DNA of 64,000 nt. Origin: Kryptolebias marmoratus (Eukaryota > Chordata > Actinopteri > Cyprinodontiformes > Rivulidae). The notes below the pieces were generated by a model, which did no database searches, was not told the DNA's origin, and saw only the letters and a program-made list of their open reading frames with translations. Below, in pieces: positions 40,240 to 52,573 of the stretch (the stretch's first letter is position 1; each line of letters opens with the position of its first letter). The stretch covers positions 19,102,502 through 19,166,501 of the forward strand of contig NC_051453.1 of the NCBI RefSeq assembly GCF_001649575.2, read 5' to 3'. Both the position numbers and the translations under genes were made by a program.

Positions 40240-40520
40240 CGGATCCATAATGACCACTTGACCTTTTTAGCTCTTCCCCGTTTTCAAACAGTGGAACGAG
40301 TGAAGCGAGCACTTGTTTGTTTAATGTCACATTAACCTGTTCAGCCATTCAACCAGCCCTCCAAAGCAGAGCAGCTCTGATGCTGGGAAGACTCAGAAGG
40401 GAACCTTTAATTTTTAAAGTGTTTTCATCCGCATGGCTGATCCTTCGCAGGTTGCGTCACGAACCATGAGTGCTAAGTCCCAGTCGCCTGCCGCCCCTTT
40501 CTTTGGTTCAAGAATTTGCC
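40240..40520. promoter_or_regulatory. Candidate conserved noncoding element
   Basis: GC content is above the local average, with 'atccataatgaccac', 'ttaatgtcacattaacc' and 'ggttgcgtcacgaacc'. No coding similarity. Confidence 0.2.
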
Positions 40521-41944
40521 AGCCAAGTTGTATCTTCATCTTTGTGTGTGTGTGTGTGGTGTCTTTTTGAAGTGATGTTTTGATCGGTGCTCAGCGAGCC
40601 AAAAACTTTGTAGCTTTAGGATTTTTCTACTCATGGGATGAAGCTGAAGATGGAGGAAAGGGATCATAATTACTCTTGAAGTCTTAGTTTTATTTGCTGA
40701 GACGTAGCAGCATTGAGAAATATTTTTTTATTTTTTCAGATTCAGTTGATGGCATGTTGAAATAAAAATTAAAACCAATTTTTAGGGAAATAAAACTTTC
40801 CATGAACTTGCCCTGGATTTTTAAAAAAATATTTACTGCATTTTTAAATTGAAGCTACAGTAAGAAAACACTGGTAAGTGCAGCAGCTCCACATAGTAAA
40901 TTTTGTAATTTAGCCTTTTGTCAGGGGCACCTTAGTGATAGGAAAGAGGGGGGAAAACGGTACTGTCCTTTTGCTTTTTTTCTCACACAGATTTATTATT
41001 TCTGCTGAGGCAGATTTTCCTGAACAGTTTGATAGTTACCATTTCAAGATTATTACAGATCCAAAAGGGCTGTTTTAGCATAGTTTAAAGAACTTGAAGA
41101 ATCTTTTGTAATGTAAAAATGATAAGTAGAACGACAAGTAGTTATCATTGGGATCCAAGCCCCTTGACGCATACCCTCCTAACATTTCCCCCTCCCCAAT
41201 CATCCAAGGAGTTTTTATAAGCACTGGGTTGTGGAATCATTTGTCATTATATCGTTGCCTATTTGCGTCACCAAGCTCCTGATAGAGTATGATGATTAGC
41301 TTACCTTACAAAGTTCCCCCTGACAAATATAAGCCAGCTATTTTCCTCTTAGTGTTTTATTTGATGTTCAGATATGAGTATTTTGTGGTCTATTTTGGAC
41401 CCCAAACTCTCAAATTATGTCATTATACAGTTTCCGAGTTTTGAAGCATTCCAAAAATTAATTTCTGGCATATATGGTTGTCGCGTTTCAGCTGCCACAG
41501 TGTTAACTTTGTAAATGTTCTATTATTGAAGTGCAAAGGTTTAAAGCTAACACAAAAAATTAGCACAAAGCAAAGGCTAGGACACCCAGTTTAACAAAAT
41601 TGCCAGAATAAGCAGTAAAATCATAATTTAAAAAATGATAAGCAGGAGTTTGCCATAAAAAAAAAAAACTGAATGAAATTACTGATGACACAGTCTGGGT
41701 CTGGTACAAGCCTAAGTTTTCTCTTGCGCCTAAGTAGACAGTTCTTTAAATTAAAAAAATAGTACGTGTTGTGCTTGTGTACAACAAAGATTCAAAATTC
41801 CAAGAAAAAACTTAAATCCTTAAAAGGCTTAGTCTAAAGAAGAGGCCTGCTGATTTTTCTGGTGATTAACATAAAGGGCTGTAGAGTTAAAATATCTAGC
41901 CATTTAAAAATTTTCTAAAGTCATTGTTATTTACCTAAAAATAG

Positions 41945-42130
41945 TGCATCGGTCTCTCTATGCGGAAGATTTGTGGTCAATAAAAGAATACATCCTAAAA
42001 ATTGTAGTTTGGTAATTTACTTTAGCCAGTCATTGCCATATTGGGGGCAACAAGTCAGTGTCTTCCTCAACATATGTCTTTGATTTGATTTATTTCAGTT
42101 GGATCAAAATGCTTTCATTCATCCCATTGT
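41945..42130 (+). repeat. Fragment of a dispersed repeat with 'gccatattgg' motif
   Basis: It shares the 'cat(c)gccatattgg...gcaacaa(g/c)tcag' segment and the following 'tttgatttgattt/ttggttgaaat' part with 42460-42600. Two diverged copies in direct orientation. Confidence 0.35.
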
Positions 42131-42459
42131 AAGGAGCAGCTATTGTAGGACGTGTAATTGAATTGCCTGTAAAGGCTTTAAAATTCAAAAGTTTACCAAT
42201 TATATGTATTTTCTTAAATAAGAAAATTAAAAATAATTCAAAAAGTTGAACTGATTAAAGATTATGAAAGTGATTGACAAAAGGTTTTACTAACTTAGAA
42301 GCATTTAGCTGTTTACACAATTTCCTGACCAAAAAAAAAAAAAAAAGAATGAATGAAAGAATAATTAAATAAATAAATGGCACAAGTTTCAGTATAAGGA
42401 AAATTTGGTATAAATCAGAGAGTATGTCCAGTGAGGGCTAGCTCTGTAGGAGCTTTAGA

Positions 42460-42600
42460 TTTTTTTTGTAGTGCATTGTCATCATTCAAGCCACGCCCAC
42501 TTTTGCCAATCATCGCCATATTGGAAGGAACAACTCAGGTTGTGGTTCTAACCAAGTATATAGAATTTGGTTGAAATCTCTGTGGTTGTTTTTTAGAGAT
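42460..42600 (+). repeat. Second fragment of the 'gccatattgg' repeat
   Basis: It includes 'ccacgcccacttttgccaat' and 'cgccatattggaagg', paralogous to 41945-42130 about 0.4 kb upstream. Confidence 0.35.
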
Positions 42601-42689
42601 AAACTTTTTTTTTTACATTAATATTATCTTTATTATTTTTACTAGAGGTTGGTAATTATGTAATTCAGGACATTTACTCAGAATGACAA

Positions 42690-42880
42690 ACTGGGCCTGT
42701 GGTATAGGTTTGATGTTTTAGCCATTTTTGTGTTTACAAAGGTTAATGAGCTGCAGTGGCCATCTTGAATGGAGATGACCCGAAACTTTAATCAAATGCA
42801 GACATACATCCAGTGATTATTTTCTGAGATTTTTCACAAGTTGTGTCCAGTTATTCATGAGATGTTTTGCTAACAGATGG
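42690..42880 (-). repeat. Dispersed repeat (same family), minus-strand fragment
   Basis: Its reverse complement shares 'gcaaaacatctcatgaa', 'aataatcactggatgta' and 'attcaagatggccac' segments with the 22.4-kb copy. Confidence 0.55.
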
Positions 42881-43990
42881 GTGTAAACATGCACAGGATT
42901 AATTACATGATTGCACACCTTCCCTGGCAACAGGTGATTAGAGACTCCACATGTAGCAGCTGTAAAAACAACTATTCATGCATCAATAAATTCTCCTTTG
43001 TTTTAGCTTATAGTTGGATGAATGATAATAAATTCAGTAAGGGGTGCAAATTCTCAAGTAACACTAGTGTACCTAGTTGTAAAAAAATGTATGTACTGTC
43101 TACAAGAATGCTTGCAGAATGTGAGTCAGTAGTTGTAGCACTACCTTTTGATATTTTGCCATTGTTTTAAGACGATAAAACCCCACAATTTTACTGTGTC
43201 TTTACAGGCTTTAAATTTGAAAAACATCTGTTTTGTATTAAGGAGGTGAAGCCCAGCTTAGATTTTCGGCTTTTTCGCGTCTTACACCGAAGCTTCAAAG
43301 ATGACGTAAAACGACAAACTGAAACGCTGACAGTCAGTCACTCACCAGTCACCAAGTAGAACGTTTTAAAAGAAGCAGCTTTTGATCACTGCAGTTTTGA
43401 TTGTCTTCAACGTGTAACTCTGTTTCCAGGCCTCAAAGGGTATTTGCTAGAAAGCATGTCACCCCCCTCCCCCCCAAATAAAACATCTCTGAACCCTGCC
43501 ATTTTATGTTAGGATTCAGTATTCGCTCTGGTCTTCTTTGGGTGGTTTTGTTTGATAGTTTCCTGGGTGGATATGAAAGATTAATGTGACAGAAGCACCT
43601 GCAGCAGTTTCTCAATGACAGCTGTAAAAGTGCAGTGGAACGACTGTGAAAAGACAGCCTGACTGCCGTGGCCTCATAAAGCAAACTGCTCTGTGTGCTT
43701 TATGTATCCTCTTATCCCAGCTCTGAGAGTCATCTTCAGCTGCCCCGGCAGTCAGAACAGTCTCCTCGTCTATCAGCCTACAGTACAAACTCTGGTGTAA
43801 GTGCCAGTGTTTTGGGGTTTTATTTTGCAGTGACTTAGATTATTAGGGAACTCTATCGTTACGTTTTTTTGAAACGGGCTTAGAAATAAGTATGTGATAA
43901 ATTGTGGTGGGTAGTAAGGTCATAGTGGTTTATTATTGTGGAGGCAGCATTTTCAGCACAGTAGCAGTGGTTGGGGTGTATTCATGATGT

Positions 43991-44707
43991 AGGGCCCGTT
44001 TTCACTGGCATGGCTTGGTTGTTGGGAATTTGAATTGGGTCTGACCACGCTGGCCTCTTACCTAGGCTGTAACTCCATTATGTCCAAACCACATGGACAA
44101 CACTACTGATACATTATTATTATTATAAACCCTATGCTCTTCATGTGCCAGTAAATGCTGTGCCATGCTCAGCCGTCCATCATTCGCCTTTTGGACTCAA
44201 CTCTAATACGATTTATCGTCATGGATCATGGTCAGACCTATTGGATGAGGAAGGAAGAAGGGTTCTGCACAGAAAACCTTTTCACCTGCATCCTCTCATG
44301 CTGCTGAACGATGTTTCCTCCTCAACACCAAGGCTGAAACTGCTGGTGGAGGCCCAGAAACGTCCCATATGTACAATGAAAATTCTGCTGATTGTGACAA
44401 GGTCAGAACTGAGTGCAGACATGTTACTCATGATATTGTAATGTGTAGCTGTGTCCTTACACTGTCCTACAGGGTTCTGCCAGGGCGGGACCCAGTGCGT
44501 GATGTTATTGTGTGGTAGTAGCGTCATGGGAATGAGTTGCTGACGTTTAGAGTGTGGTGAAAGCACGAGATGTAGAAAAAGCATTGAAAGAGGAGCACCA
44601 GTATGATTTCCTTCACACTGAAGGTTTTCAAAATTGGCTGCGATCCAGCCACCTTCAGATAGGTTGTGGAGAGAGGAGTGGGTCTTCATTTGTTGTAAAA
44701 GGGGCCT
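43991..44707. mobile_element. Non-autonomous DNA transposon, copy A
   Basis: The left end 'agggcccgttttcactgg' is roughly complementary to the right end '...aaaaggggcctg'. The middle (44230-44400) aligns with copy B through 'gttctgcacagaaaac...', 'cctctcatgctgctgaa' and 'tgacaaggtc'. The right 100 bp align with copy C. No transposase is recognised. No clear target duplication. Confidence 0.55.
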
Positions 44708-45479
44708 GAATTTAAGTAAGAGTATGTTTACGGCACAACTCTATGTCCATTGAACATAGGCAACATTTTAACCACCAACATGTGGTATGAGTAACACAGC
44801 TCAACTTTCTCCAACAAATGTTTTGCTACACAAACCTGCATCTTCACATTCTTCATCTACAGGAAGCCAATGCCCAAACTACACCTGTTAATCGCTGGGG
44901 TCCAAAAGATTTGTTGTCTGAACTTAAAAGTTGTGGTACTAAACACCTCAGGGATCCCCAAAATGTAGTTTTTATTCATAGCTGTTTTTGTGGTAAATAA
45001 AAGGGTTTTTACTTCATACAATTTGGGTGGTCATAATTTAATGGCTTTTGTTTGAGCTTTGGCTTTTGCCAAAAAGAAACTTTCTGTATAAAGAATGCAG
45101 ATGCATCCTGGAATTAACTCTAACCCTGCTTAATAATAATAATAATAACAATATGGACAACTTGTAATAAGCCTTTACTGTGATTTTAAATCCATCTAAA
45201 GTAATTTTTTGGGTAGTGGAAAGCTTTTTCCACCTGAAAAACACTCTCCCACAATGCCTCCAGTGTCAAGAGTGAATATTATGTGACACTCACAACACCT
45301 GCACAGGAAAACTGTTTCTTTTGCACAATTAACTGAAAAATCAGAAAGAAGTTTGTCCAATATTTTTGCAACCATTCGCAGGAAATGTCTGTCCTGAAGT
45401 GACACAACAAAAAGACAGGTACCTGCGGTAATTAGCCTCTGTTACAGCTCCAACATTTCTTAGGATTGTCTGTTAATAA

Positions 45480-45925
45480 CCTTTTTTATAAAGTCATCTT
45501 TGTTTGCTCTTCAGCAGCAAAATGTAAGATTAAATTCAGCAGCAGAACACTGACTGAAGCCTGATGAAATCTGAGGGAATCTTGTTTGGACAAGTAGGCT
45601 TGGACAATGCACAGTGAAACACAGAGATGGAAGAGTGACTGTATGGGCTCACATAAAAGCAAATGGTGTTGGACAAGATGATTCTCTAGAAAGTTGGCGG
45701 TAGAGGAATATTCCAGCATGATAATGATCTAAAACACACGACGAAACTCACCCAAGAATTCCTAATGAACAAAAGGCGGCTAAACTATGACCTGGTCAGG
45801 CATGTTGCTTGACTTGAATCCAATAAACACATTTGGGGAATTTTAAAGAACACAAGCTCGGAGCGGCTAAAAAGTCTTGACTGAAGAATGATAGAAAATC
45901 TCAGATTATGGGAATTTTCCATTTT
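45480..45925 (+). mobile_element. Tc1/mariner transposase fragment, plus strand
   Basis: From 45708 one frame reads IFQHDNDLKHTTKLTQEFL and on to a TGA at 45810-45812. The FQxDND...KHT core holds the second catalytic aspartate. After the stop, the expected DLNPIENLW region is degraded to LESNKHIWGILKN. No terminal repeats were found. Confidence 0.7.
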
Positions 45926-46839
45926 GATGTGTTTGAGCCCCATCGTTGCCAGCCCTACTGGTTAGACGGAAAGTCAAACTCGGACCTTTTACCTCATTAG
46001 TCTGGATCCATGGACGAATAAAAATACAAAAAGAGCAACTTTTCTTCTGTCAGGTTGTGTGTTTTGTTAGACTCTGATCTGTGGACCCCTTCTCATCTCA
46101 CTGACTGTTTAATAACTGTGTCGCATTACTTCCTGCAAGTGTGAGGACTTGCTTTCTGTCCATTACCCTGTTTTTACCTGTCCATGCTGAGTGGCAGTGT
46201 ATTCAGCTGATTGTAAGGCAATGAGCTGCACACATGTGCTACATTTTACATGTAAATACATTTGCTGATTAAAAAAAGAAATAAAAAAAATAAAGATCCT
46301 GGAGGAAAGTCCCATAATTTGGTTCAGCTTTTTGTAACTGATTCAGTTTGCAAGGAGCTCACAGGTCTGGAACAATTGCTTTGTAACATTTGTCAAATAA
46401 TCTTACTTTTTATTAAAAGCATTGCCTGTAACTAAAGTGGGAGTTTGCGTTGATGACCTTGAAAACATTTCACTTTTGTGGTGGATCTTGAAGAAACACT
46501 GCACTGCGTCCGCTCGAAGGCTGAATGAGCAGGCTCCTTGCTTGACATAAACCCAGATTTAGCTTAAACTACTTAAATACCACAAATGTGTATTTTCACT
46601 CATTCAGTCAGTTCGGTATTTTCCTTGAAACTTGTAGAGAGATCTTTTTGGCCATGTTGCCCCACGCTCGCACTTTGATTGAAATGGTCTACAACAAGTC
46701 ATTTCCTCTTTAGTTTATGCCAAAATATTTTAACAAAGCAAGATTTCTGCTGCACACTTTTAAACAATAGGCTTTACAGGTCAGATAAAGGAAATTTAAA
46801 TGTCTTATCAGTTTTTTTTTCTTAAACGGGCCCTCTCAA

Positions 46840-47215
46840 GACATAATTGAATCAGTCTGAGCTAGAGTTATAAAAAAAAGGATAAGAGAGCTGGGTTTTG
46901 TAGACTTAATCAACAAATGCAACCGCTTACTGCCATTATTCATTTACATTGTTGTGTATTAGGTCTTAGTTACACAATAAGATCACCCCCACCATCGCCT
47001 CCCTTCAGTCCGCCTGTTGGCCATTTGAGTGTTGAGAAATTACAGTGTTTACATAGAAAGGACAGGTGGGTGTGACTCACCGATCTAAATTGTGTCGCAT
47101 TAAAAGCAGAGAAAAGAAATCAAAACTCTGAGCCATTTATCAGACGAGAGGAGCCGCGATTTGAGCAGATATTAAAAGATGATTGTGCGTGGGCTTTTTC
47201 TGCTGCGCTCCAGTG
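46840..47215. promoter_or_regulatory. Candidate conserved noncoding element 1 kb upstream of the lpp start exon
   Basis: A repeat-free complex stretch with 'ccattattcatttac', 'aggacaggtgggtgtgac' and 'catttatcagacg'. Its position close to the start exon makes an intronic enhancer plausible (inference). Confidence 0.25.
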
Positions 47216-48145
47216 GAAAAAAATGTAAACCCTGCATCAGTCAGAGTCACGATAATAAACAGCAAAACACATCAAACACAAACAAAAAGAAGGATGGGGA
47301 AAAGCACAGCACATAAATAGTTCAAATATTTCAAGTGATTTCAGAATGTGATGGTGAAATACTGGATGTTTGTGTCCTCAGCCTCAGTCATGGTGTTTGC
47401 TCTACTGTAATTGTAGTAAACAGAATCTACTTTTTAAATAAAATTTCAGCATTTAAAAGCTTTCACTTACAGGTGCAAGAGGCCTATTTTGCATCGTTTT
47501 ATCTATTTTATTAATATTCTAAAGATACACCCTGGAACCCCCCCCCCAAAAAAAAACTAAAGATAAAGAATCCATTTAATCAATTTCAACTTTATTTTTC
47601 TGCTTGATTTGTTTATCACTGATCTGTCATTCCCGAACACTGATCTAATCTTGTTTTTGACAGCTGTCAACACTTAAAAAACGTTTTGTTACACGTATAT
47701 TACATCATTTTTCAATACTTCTTCTGTTCTGAAAGTCTTTCTGTTTTTTAAAATACTTTGTTTTCACAGCTCTTTGTCTCGCGTATCAGACTTTTGATTT
47801 GTTGATCTTGTGCTGGTATTGCATGGAACGGTGCGAGCAAAGACGAGACACGGAGTCAGGGTTCAAAGTGATTTCCTCTCCGCTTTAATACTTTATCTAA
47901 TCGGACACATTGTTACATGTCAAGAGCACGGTGTGCATTTCCTTGCTTTTTTCTGCTTTACAACATAAATCTGCCAGTTGCTTTAAAGCTTATTCCATAG
48001 GAGGGAAAAAAAAGGAAAGACATAATTACTACAACTTTCACTTGCGTAAACCGGAAATATCTGTTTACGTGTTTATTGCGAGGGGTCTTCTGTCACATTA
48101 TTATATCTATTCTAAAAGTACTGAGTTCAGAGGGATGAATCTTTG

Positions 48146-48165
48146 TGTTTTTTCTCTTCAGAACC
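48146..48165 (+). other. lpp: Splice acceptor and last 4 nt of the lpp 5' UTR
   Basis: A T/C-rich tract (gtgttttttctcttcag) ends in AG at 48161. Only AACC separates it from the ATG at 48166, so nearly all of the 5' UTR must come from one or more upstream noncoding exons. Confidence 0.85.
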
Positions 48166-48355
48166 ATGTGGACCCAAGCGGATGAGCAGACAGGACAAGT
48201 ATCTGCCCGGATGGAGACTACTCCGTCGTTGGGCAGTACCAGCATCTCCGTCTCTCAGCAGCAGGCCCCCAAGAAGTTTGCCCCTGTGGTCGCACCCAAA
48301 CCCAAGTTCAACCCTTTCAAACAGATAGGAGACACCGCCCTGTCTGACTCTGCAG
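48166..48355 (+). CDS. lpp: First coding exon of lpp (lipoma-preferred partner), partial gene
   Basis: LPP is a zyxin-family adaptor at focal adhesions and actin filaments that also shuttles to the nucleus; it has a proline-rich N-terminal half and three C-terminal LIM domains. The exon encodes 63 codons plus one base (it ends in phase 1). Seen in the sequence: residues 11-19 (QVSARMETT) match human LPP GHVPARMETT, residues 26-30 read SISVS as in human, and residues 34-51 (APKKFAPVVAPKPKFNPF) are nearly identical to human residues 41-58, the mapped alpha-actinin-binding stretch. The first ten residues differ from human. The start ATG has A at -3 and lies four bases after a pyrimidine-rich acceptor. 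The donor is CAG|gtaaca; reading through it reaches a stop at 48418. Zyxin shares the PVVAPKPK core but not the ARMETT or SISVS segments, so lpp is preferred. The LIM domains and the proline-rich exon lie outside the window. Confidence 0.93.
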
Positions 48356-48361
48356 GTAACA
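48356..48361 (+). other. lpp: Splice donor after the first lpp coding exon
   Basis: The sequence is CAG|gtaaca. It interrupts a glycine codon after the first base (phase 1). It fits the end of the protein similarity and comes before the in-frame stop at 48418. Confidence 0.8.
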
Positions 48362-51300
48362 AATCCAAAGGCCGTCGCGAGTTGCTTGTAGCAAGCAAAT
48401 TAAAAAGAAATGATCAATAAATACATCACCAGTCAGATTTTTTTAGCATGCTGCTGCTGCCGTTCCTGTTTTGAGCGTAACATTAAGTCAGAAAGCGGTC
48501 TCAATAGTCAGCTTCTTCTCTTACTTCAGCCCACTTGTAATAATCTGTTTTATTTCCAAACTAACTCTTTAATCAATTGCTTAGATGCATAATTAATGGA
48601 GCAAGTGGAGCAACTGCTTCCCCAATATTCATAGTGGGGGGGTGGAAACTTATGGTTTTGCACCCCTACACTTTTTAACTTAAAAACGTGACTCCCAGAC
48701 TTTATTGGCACAGAGGCTGTGAAAATGCTTTGCACATGTACAAAATAATAACACACTTAAAAGGTCATTAAAAGTCTGGTCAAACTTTTAGTTGCATCTG
48801 ACACCACTGTTATGCTCATGGATGCTTTTTACAAGTGGTTGCATGTTTATAAAATTAAAAGAAACAAAAATAAATAAGTAAATAATACCTTTTGTATGCA
48901 AAAGTCCAGAGAGTCTTGGGGAGCATAGTTATGCATCTTTAGGGGGAAATTAACTTGTGTTTTTTCCAATGTTTACACATAATTATTAAATGAATCATGA
49001 GTATTACATTCAGTCACTCAGAGGGAGGACATCTGCTTTGTGTTTGGGTACGAGCCTCGATTCTTTAAGGCTGTGGAAACAGTTTATTTCATTGTTGACG
49101 TTAAGTGCAACAGTGGCAGCACTGATCTGTAACAATTACAGACAGGTTGTAGTAAAGTGCAAAGCAAACGGCAACAGTGTGGCAAAACCCGTGTTTTCTC
49201 AACTACACTCAAGATGCCCAGCATCACCTGTGGCTGCACCCCAACCCCCACCCATGGTAATGCCAAATTACAAACAATAAATCGCTCAGACATTTACAGT
49301 ATCACATAGTCTAGATCTGGCAGGGATCGAATTAGGGTTTTTTTGTTTAACAAGCACTTTGTGTGTTCCACCACACTAAACACTGTATTGTTATTGACAC
49401 TTTTACACTACAGGACTGTGTACGATACAGTATGTCCATGGTGTGGACTCAATAGGTGTTTACATTTGTCTATTTCAGATTTTGCTTTCCCATTTTCTTA
49501 CACCCAATCCGGTGCCCATGATCAGCTGTACTGAACTGTCTGCCATTGCCCCTCATCGCACCTTTTATATGAGGAAATAATGGCTTCTCCAGAATCAATT
49601 AATTACATGTCTTTCATAGACAGGCCTTTTAAAAGTAACATAAGAGCTTGTTTTACCATTAATGGACAGGTGGTAAATGTATTTGGCATTGGTTTCCATA
49701 GTTTCAGGAATAAATTATTTTTAATCATAAAAAGCACATTGATAAAAGTTGTGATTGTGGCCCACTGTATCTGGACCTTGAGGAGTTGTCGCTAAAGCTT
49801 TTAAAATCTCCTTTAAGAACTCAGAGCAACAATAAACAATGAAGAGAAGAAACGTAAAGAACTGACGGAAACACACCACTTCGTCTGGTAGGGGGAAAAA
49901 AATGTTTCTGCCCTGGGAGCAATGATGAGCTCGAGTGGTTGGACTGAAGGTACAAACTGAGCCTACAGCTCAGAGCGACGGTCGTTAGTGTTGCTCTGAC
50001 AATAGCAATCATTTTTATTCCCCTCGTTTTGAGCGGTCCAAGAATGTGCTTCTGTCTGAGATATGCTCCTTTTTTTATGATGAAGAAGCTCATGAGAATG
50101 AGTGACCCTGAACAGTGTAAACGATTGAAATATTAAATGTGAATAGTGAGAGCTGTTACTGCATGAATAATTTTGGATAAACAGTGCAAGAACTGTGGTT
50201 TGCAGTCATGTGTGAGTTCAGGAAGCCTTGCGTTGGGCTCTTTTTTTTTAGGTCCCCTGGGAAATGATGGTTTGTTTAAATGAAAAAAACAAAAAACAAA
50301 GCTACAAGCACTTACTAAAAGAAGTAAGTGACTTTAATTTTTGAGCGCATGTTTATGTGATTTAATTAATGTTCTTTTGTAATTACATTTCAGGTAAAGG
50401 TTATTTAAAAATGATCTACTTAATTTGTATTAGTGATGGTTTTTTTTTTTAAATCTTTAAGTAAAATAAAAAGATAATTAACCCGCCTTAAAAAATTAAA
50501 AACACTATACATGAAGATCTTCAGTATTTCCATCATGAGTAGTGATTAAAGAAGTAAACTGTGCTTTATTTTGACTTTTCAAGGTCATTTGTAAGTATTT
50601 AAATTCAAAAGGGAAATTATTTTTCAATTCAAAGAGGAACAATAGTGTGCAGACCTATGCAAATTAGAAAAAGCCTTTTGTTAGTTAAACTAAATGTTAT
50701 GATGCCTCAATTTTCAAAGTTTTTTTCTGTTAGAAAGTAGCTCAAATTGCTTATTTTCAGACATTTTAATTGTAATGAAATTATTTCAATAATTTGGAGA
50801 TGTTCTGTGTATCAGAGTTACCCTCCTGTCCAATAAGGCCGTTCACTGGTGTGAAAAATGTTTTCTAAAACTGTTCTGAATGTGTTTTGAAGTCTCCAGT
50901 GTCCAAGATGTTCTAACGGTGCAACCTAACACACAGATAATGTTGCGTCCCCTCATTTCTTCCGCCTTCCTGCCTTCATGATGTTGTAAGATGAACATTA
51001 TCTAAACTTCTACCCTCAACCCCCCTGAGAGTCCTAGATTTCCAAAACAGGGGAAACGGTTATGAAATTCAGCAAGTAGCGATCACACTGTGAGGCTGAA
51101 AACACGTCTGTCAGTGGGGGTTTGTGGTTTGAGTTCAGATCTTCTTGTGCTCCAGATGTTAGCTTCGTAAAAGTTGTTCTTAGACGGCTGCTTTTTCAGG
51201 TCTGCCCGCCATTGAAGAAGGAAAAAAAAAAAACATTAAACAATAAGGCAATGCAAAATATTTTACTCAAGTTTTAAAAGATGATAGGGTTTGAGGTTCA

Positions 51301-51694
51301 ACATGCACTCTGCAGCAGTAAAAAAAATTAAAAATTACACTTCATGATGAAACAGGAGATTAGAGGAGTGCTGTTTATTATTGAAGTACATATTTTTGTT
51401 ATAAACCAACAGTGATGTGGCAGAATCTGGTTTTAAAACATGAGAACTGGAGAGAAAATGTCATTAGTTTGGGGGGTGACGGTTTGTACAGACACCTTTT
51501 TAAAGTAATCAAGAATAAAAGTATAGTTTAAAAGATTAACTCAGACGTGTTTCCTTGTAGTTGCGACATTTATAAAAAAATTGTCAAGCTTACATTATCC
51601 ACATTATCTATATTGCAAAGAATTCAAATAAATTGAGCAGATTTTATCCCCAAAATATTTGACCATTGCACAACAAGTATTTAGTAAGTAATTA

Positions 51695-52573
51695 GTGTTT
51701 GGTCAGTTATTTTGTATGCTTCTTGGCAATAAATCTTATGCTGTTGGAAAGCCTGTTTGATCCCCCTAAGAGGAGCAGCAGAGTTCAGTATGTGTATTGA
51801 ACCATTGAAAACTTGCCAAATCTTTGCCAATGCCAAGCAACTTATTCTGCTATTGCCTCTTGTTTGGATCTTTTGTTTTTTATCAGCACCTGTGAGCGTG
51901 GACCCTGCTACCATGATCCGTTGGTGTGTGCTACAAGCACGCCACATTTGACTGGTCTGGATAGGGCCTGTGTCAAAGGGCAACTTCAGGATGGTGTTCC
52001 ACAAAAGCAAGCTGGAGAATTTGTTTTGGACTGAGGCCTAGTACCATCTTCAAATTGAAGGCCAAGAGACGGGCTGTGAAGTAGGCATCCCACGAGATGA
52101 AATTCTGCTACCAGTGGCAATCTCATATTTCTATAGTCTGGGACTGAATTCTTGTAATAGATGCTGGTTAAAGAAAGGGATGGCATCCCACAGTAGTGTG
52201 TGTGATCAAGCTGGTGAGCTGCATGAGGAGGAGGTACCAGGCTGTTGTGGCTGTGTATGGTTCTTCCACATGCCGCTGAGGCACTGTTTGTTAAATAAAT
52301 TGTTAAATTGCCTGTATTTCTTGTTTCTTCAGACTTCAATCATCCAATCCAATAAACACCGAACAAGAGTCAAGAGAATAAGCAGTTTGACAGGGAAGAT
52401 TTGGCGAGTTTTCCTTGGGCTCAGCCCACATACTGAACTCTGCTGCACAACCCACAAATACATTTTCCTTCCAAATGTGGTACAGTTTAAAGGGGAAATA
52501 AAAAGGCTTTCCAATGGTAAATGATTTATTTCCGAAAAGTGTTGTTACAACAAAGCAATAATCAACCAAACAC
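51695..52573. mobile_element. Long-terminal-inverted-repeat DNA element (879 bp)
   Basis: The left arm (51695-51863) and the reverse complement of the right arm (52364-52573) align over most of their length: GTGTTTGGT ends, then 'tggaaagcct', 'gcagcagagttcagtatgtg', 'gccaaatctt' and 'cttattct'. The interior of about 500 bp has no recognised coding sequence, although three overlapping chance ORFs of 109-136 aa cross it. Flanking duplication unclear. Confidence 0.7.

Larger units (their letters stand above)
1..48161 (+). other. lpp: Noncoding region upstream of the lpp start exon, probably 5' intron(s)
   Basis: Forty-eight kilobases with no recognisable coding exon. Because the start exon opens with an acceptor, at least the part next to it is intron. 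Whether the first noncoding exon or promoter lies inside is unknown; the only CpG-rich patch is at about 12.2-12.4 kb. Stretches not listed separately (546-2400, 2720-3950, 4216-4699, 6340-8479, 9346-11190, 12431-14882, 14969-17561, 20991-22440, 24971-26740, 26911-28520, 31673-33829, 35861-40239, 47216-48145) are AT-rich, with homopolymer runs and short chance ORFs only. Confidence 0.6.

Noticed and set aside
43201..43810. Possible exon after the acceptor-like 'tttccag' near 43430
   Set aside because: No matching donor at a sensible distance and no coding similarity.
48143..48328. Alternative-frame ORF (MSRQDKYLPGW...) over the lpp exon
   Set aside because: It lies in another frame; the similarity to LPP is in the frame starting at 48166.
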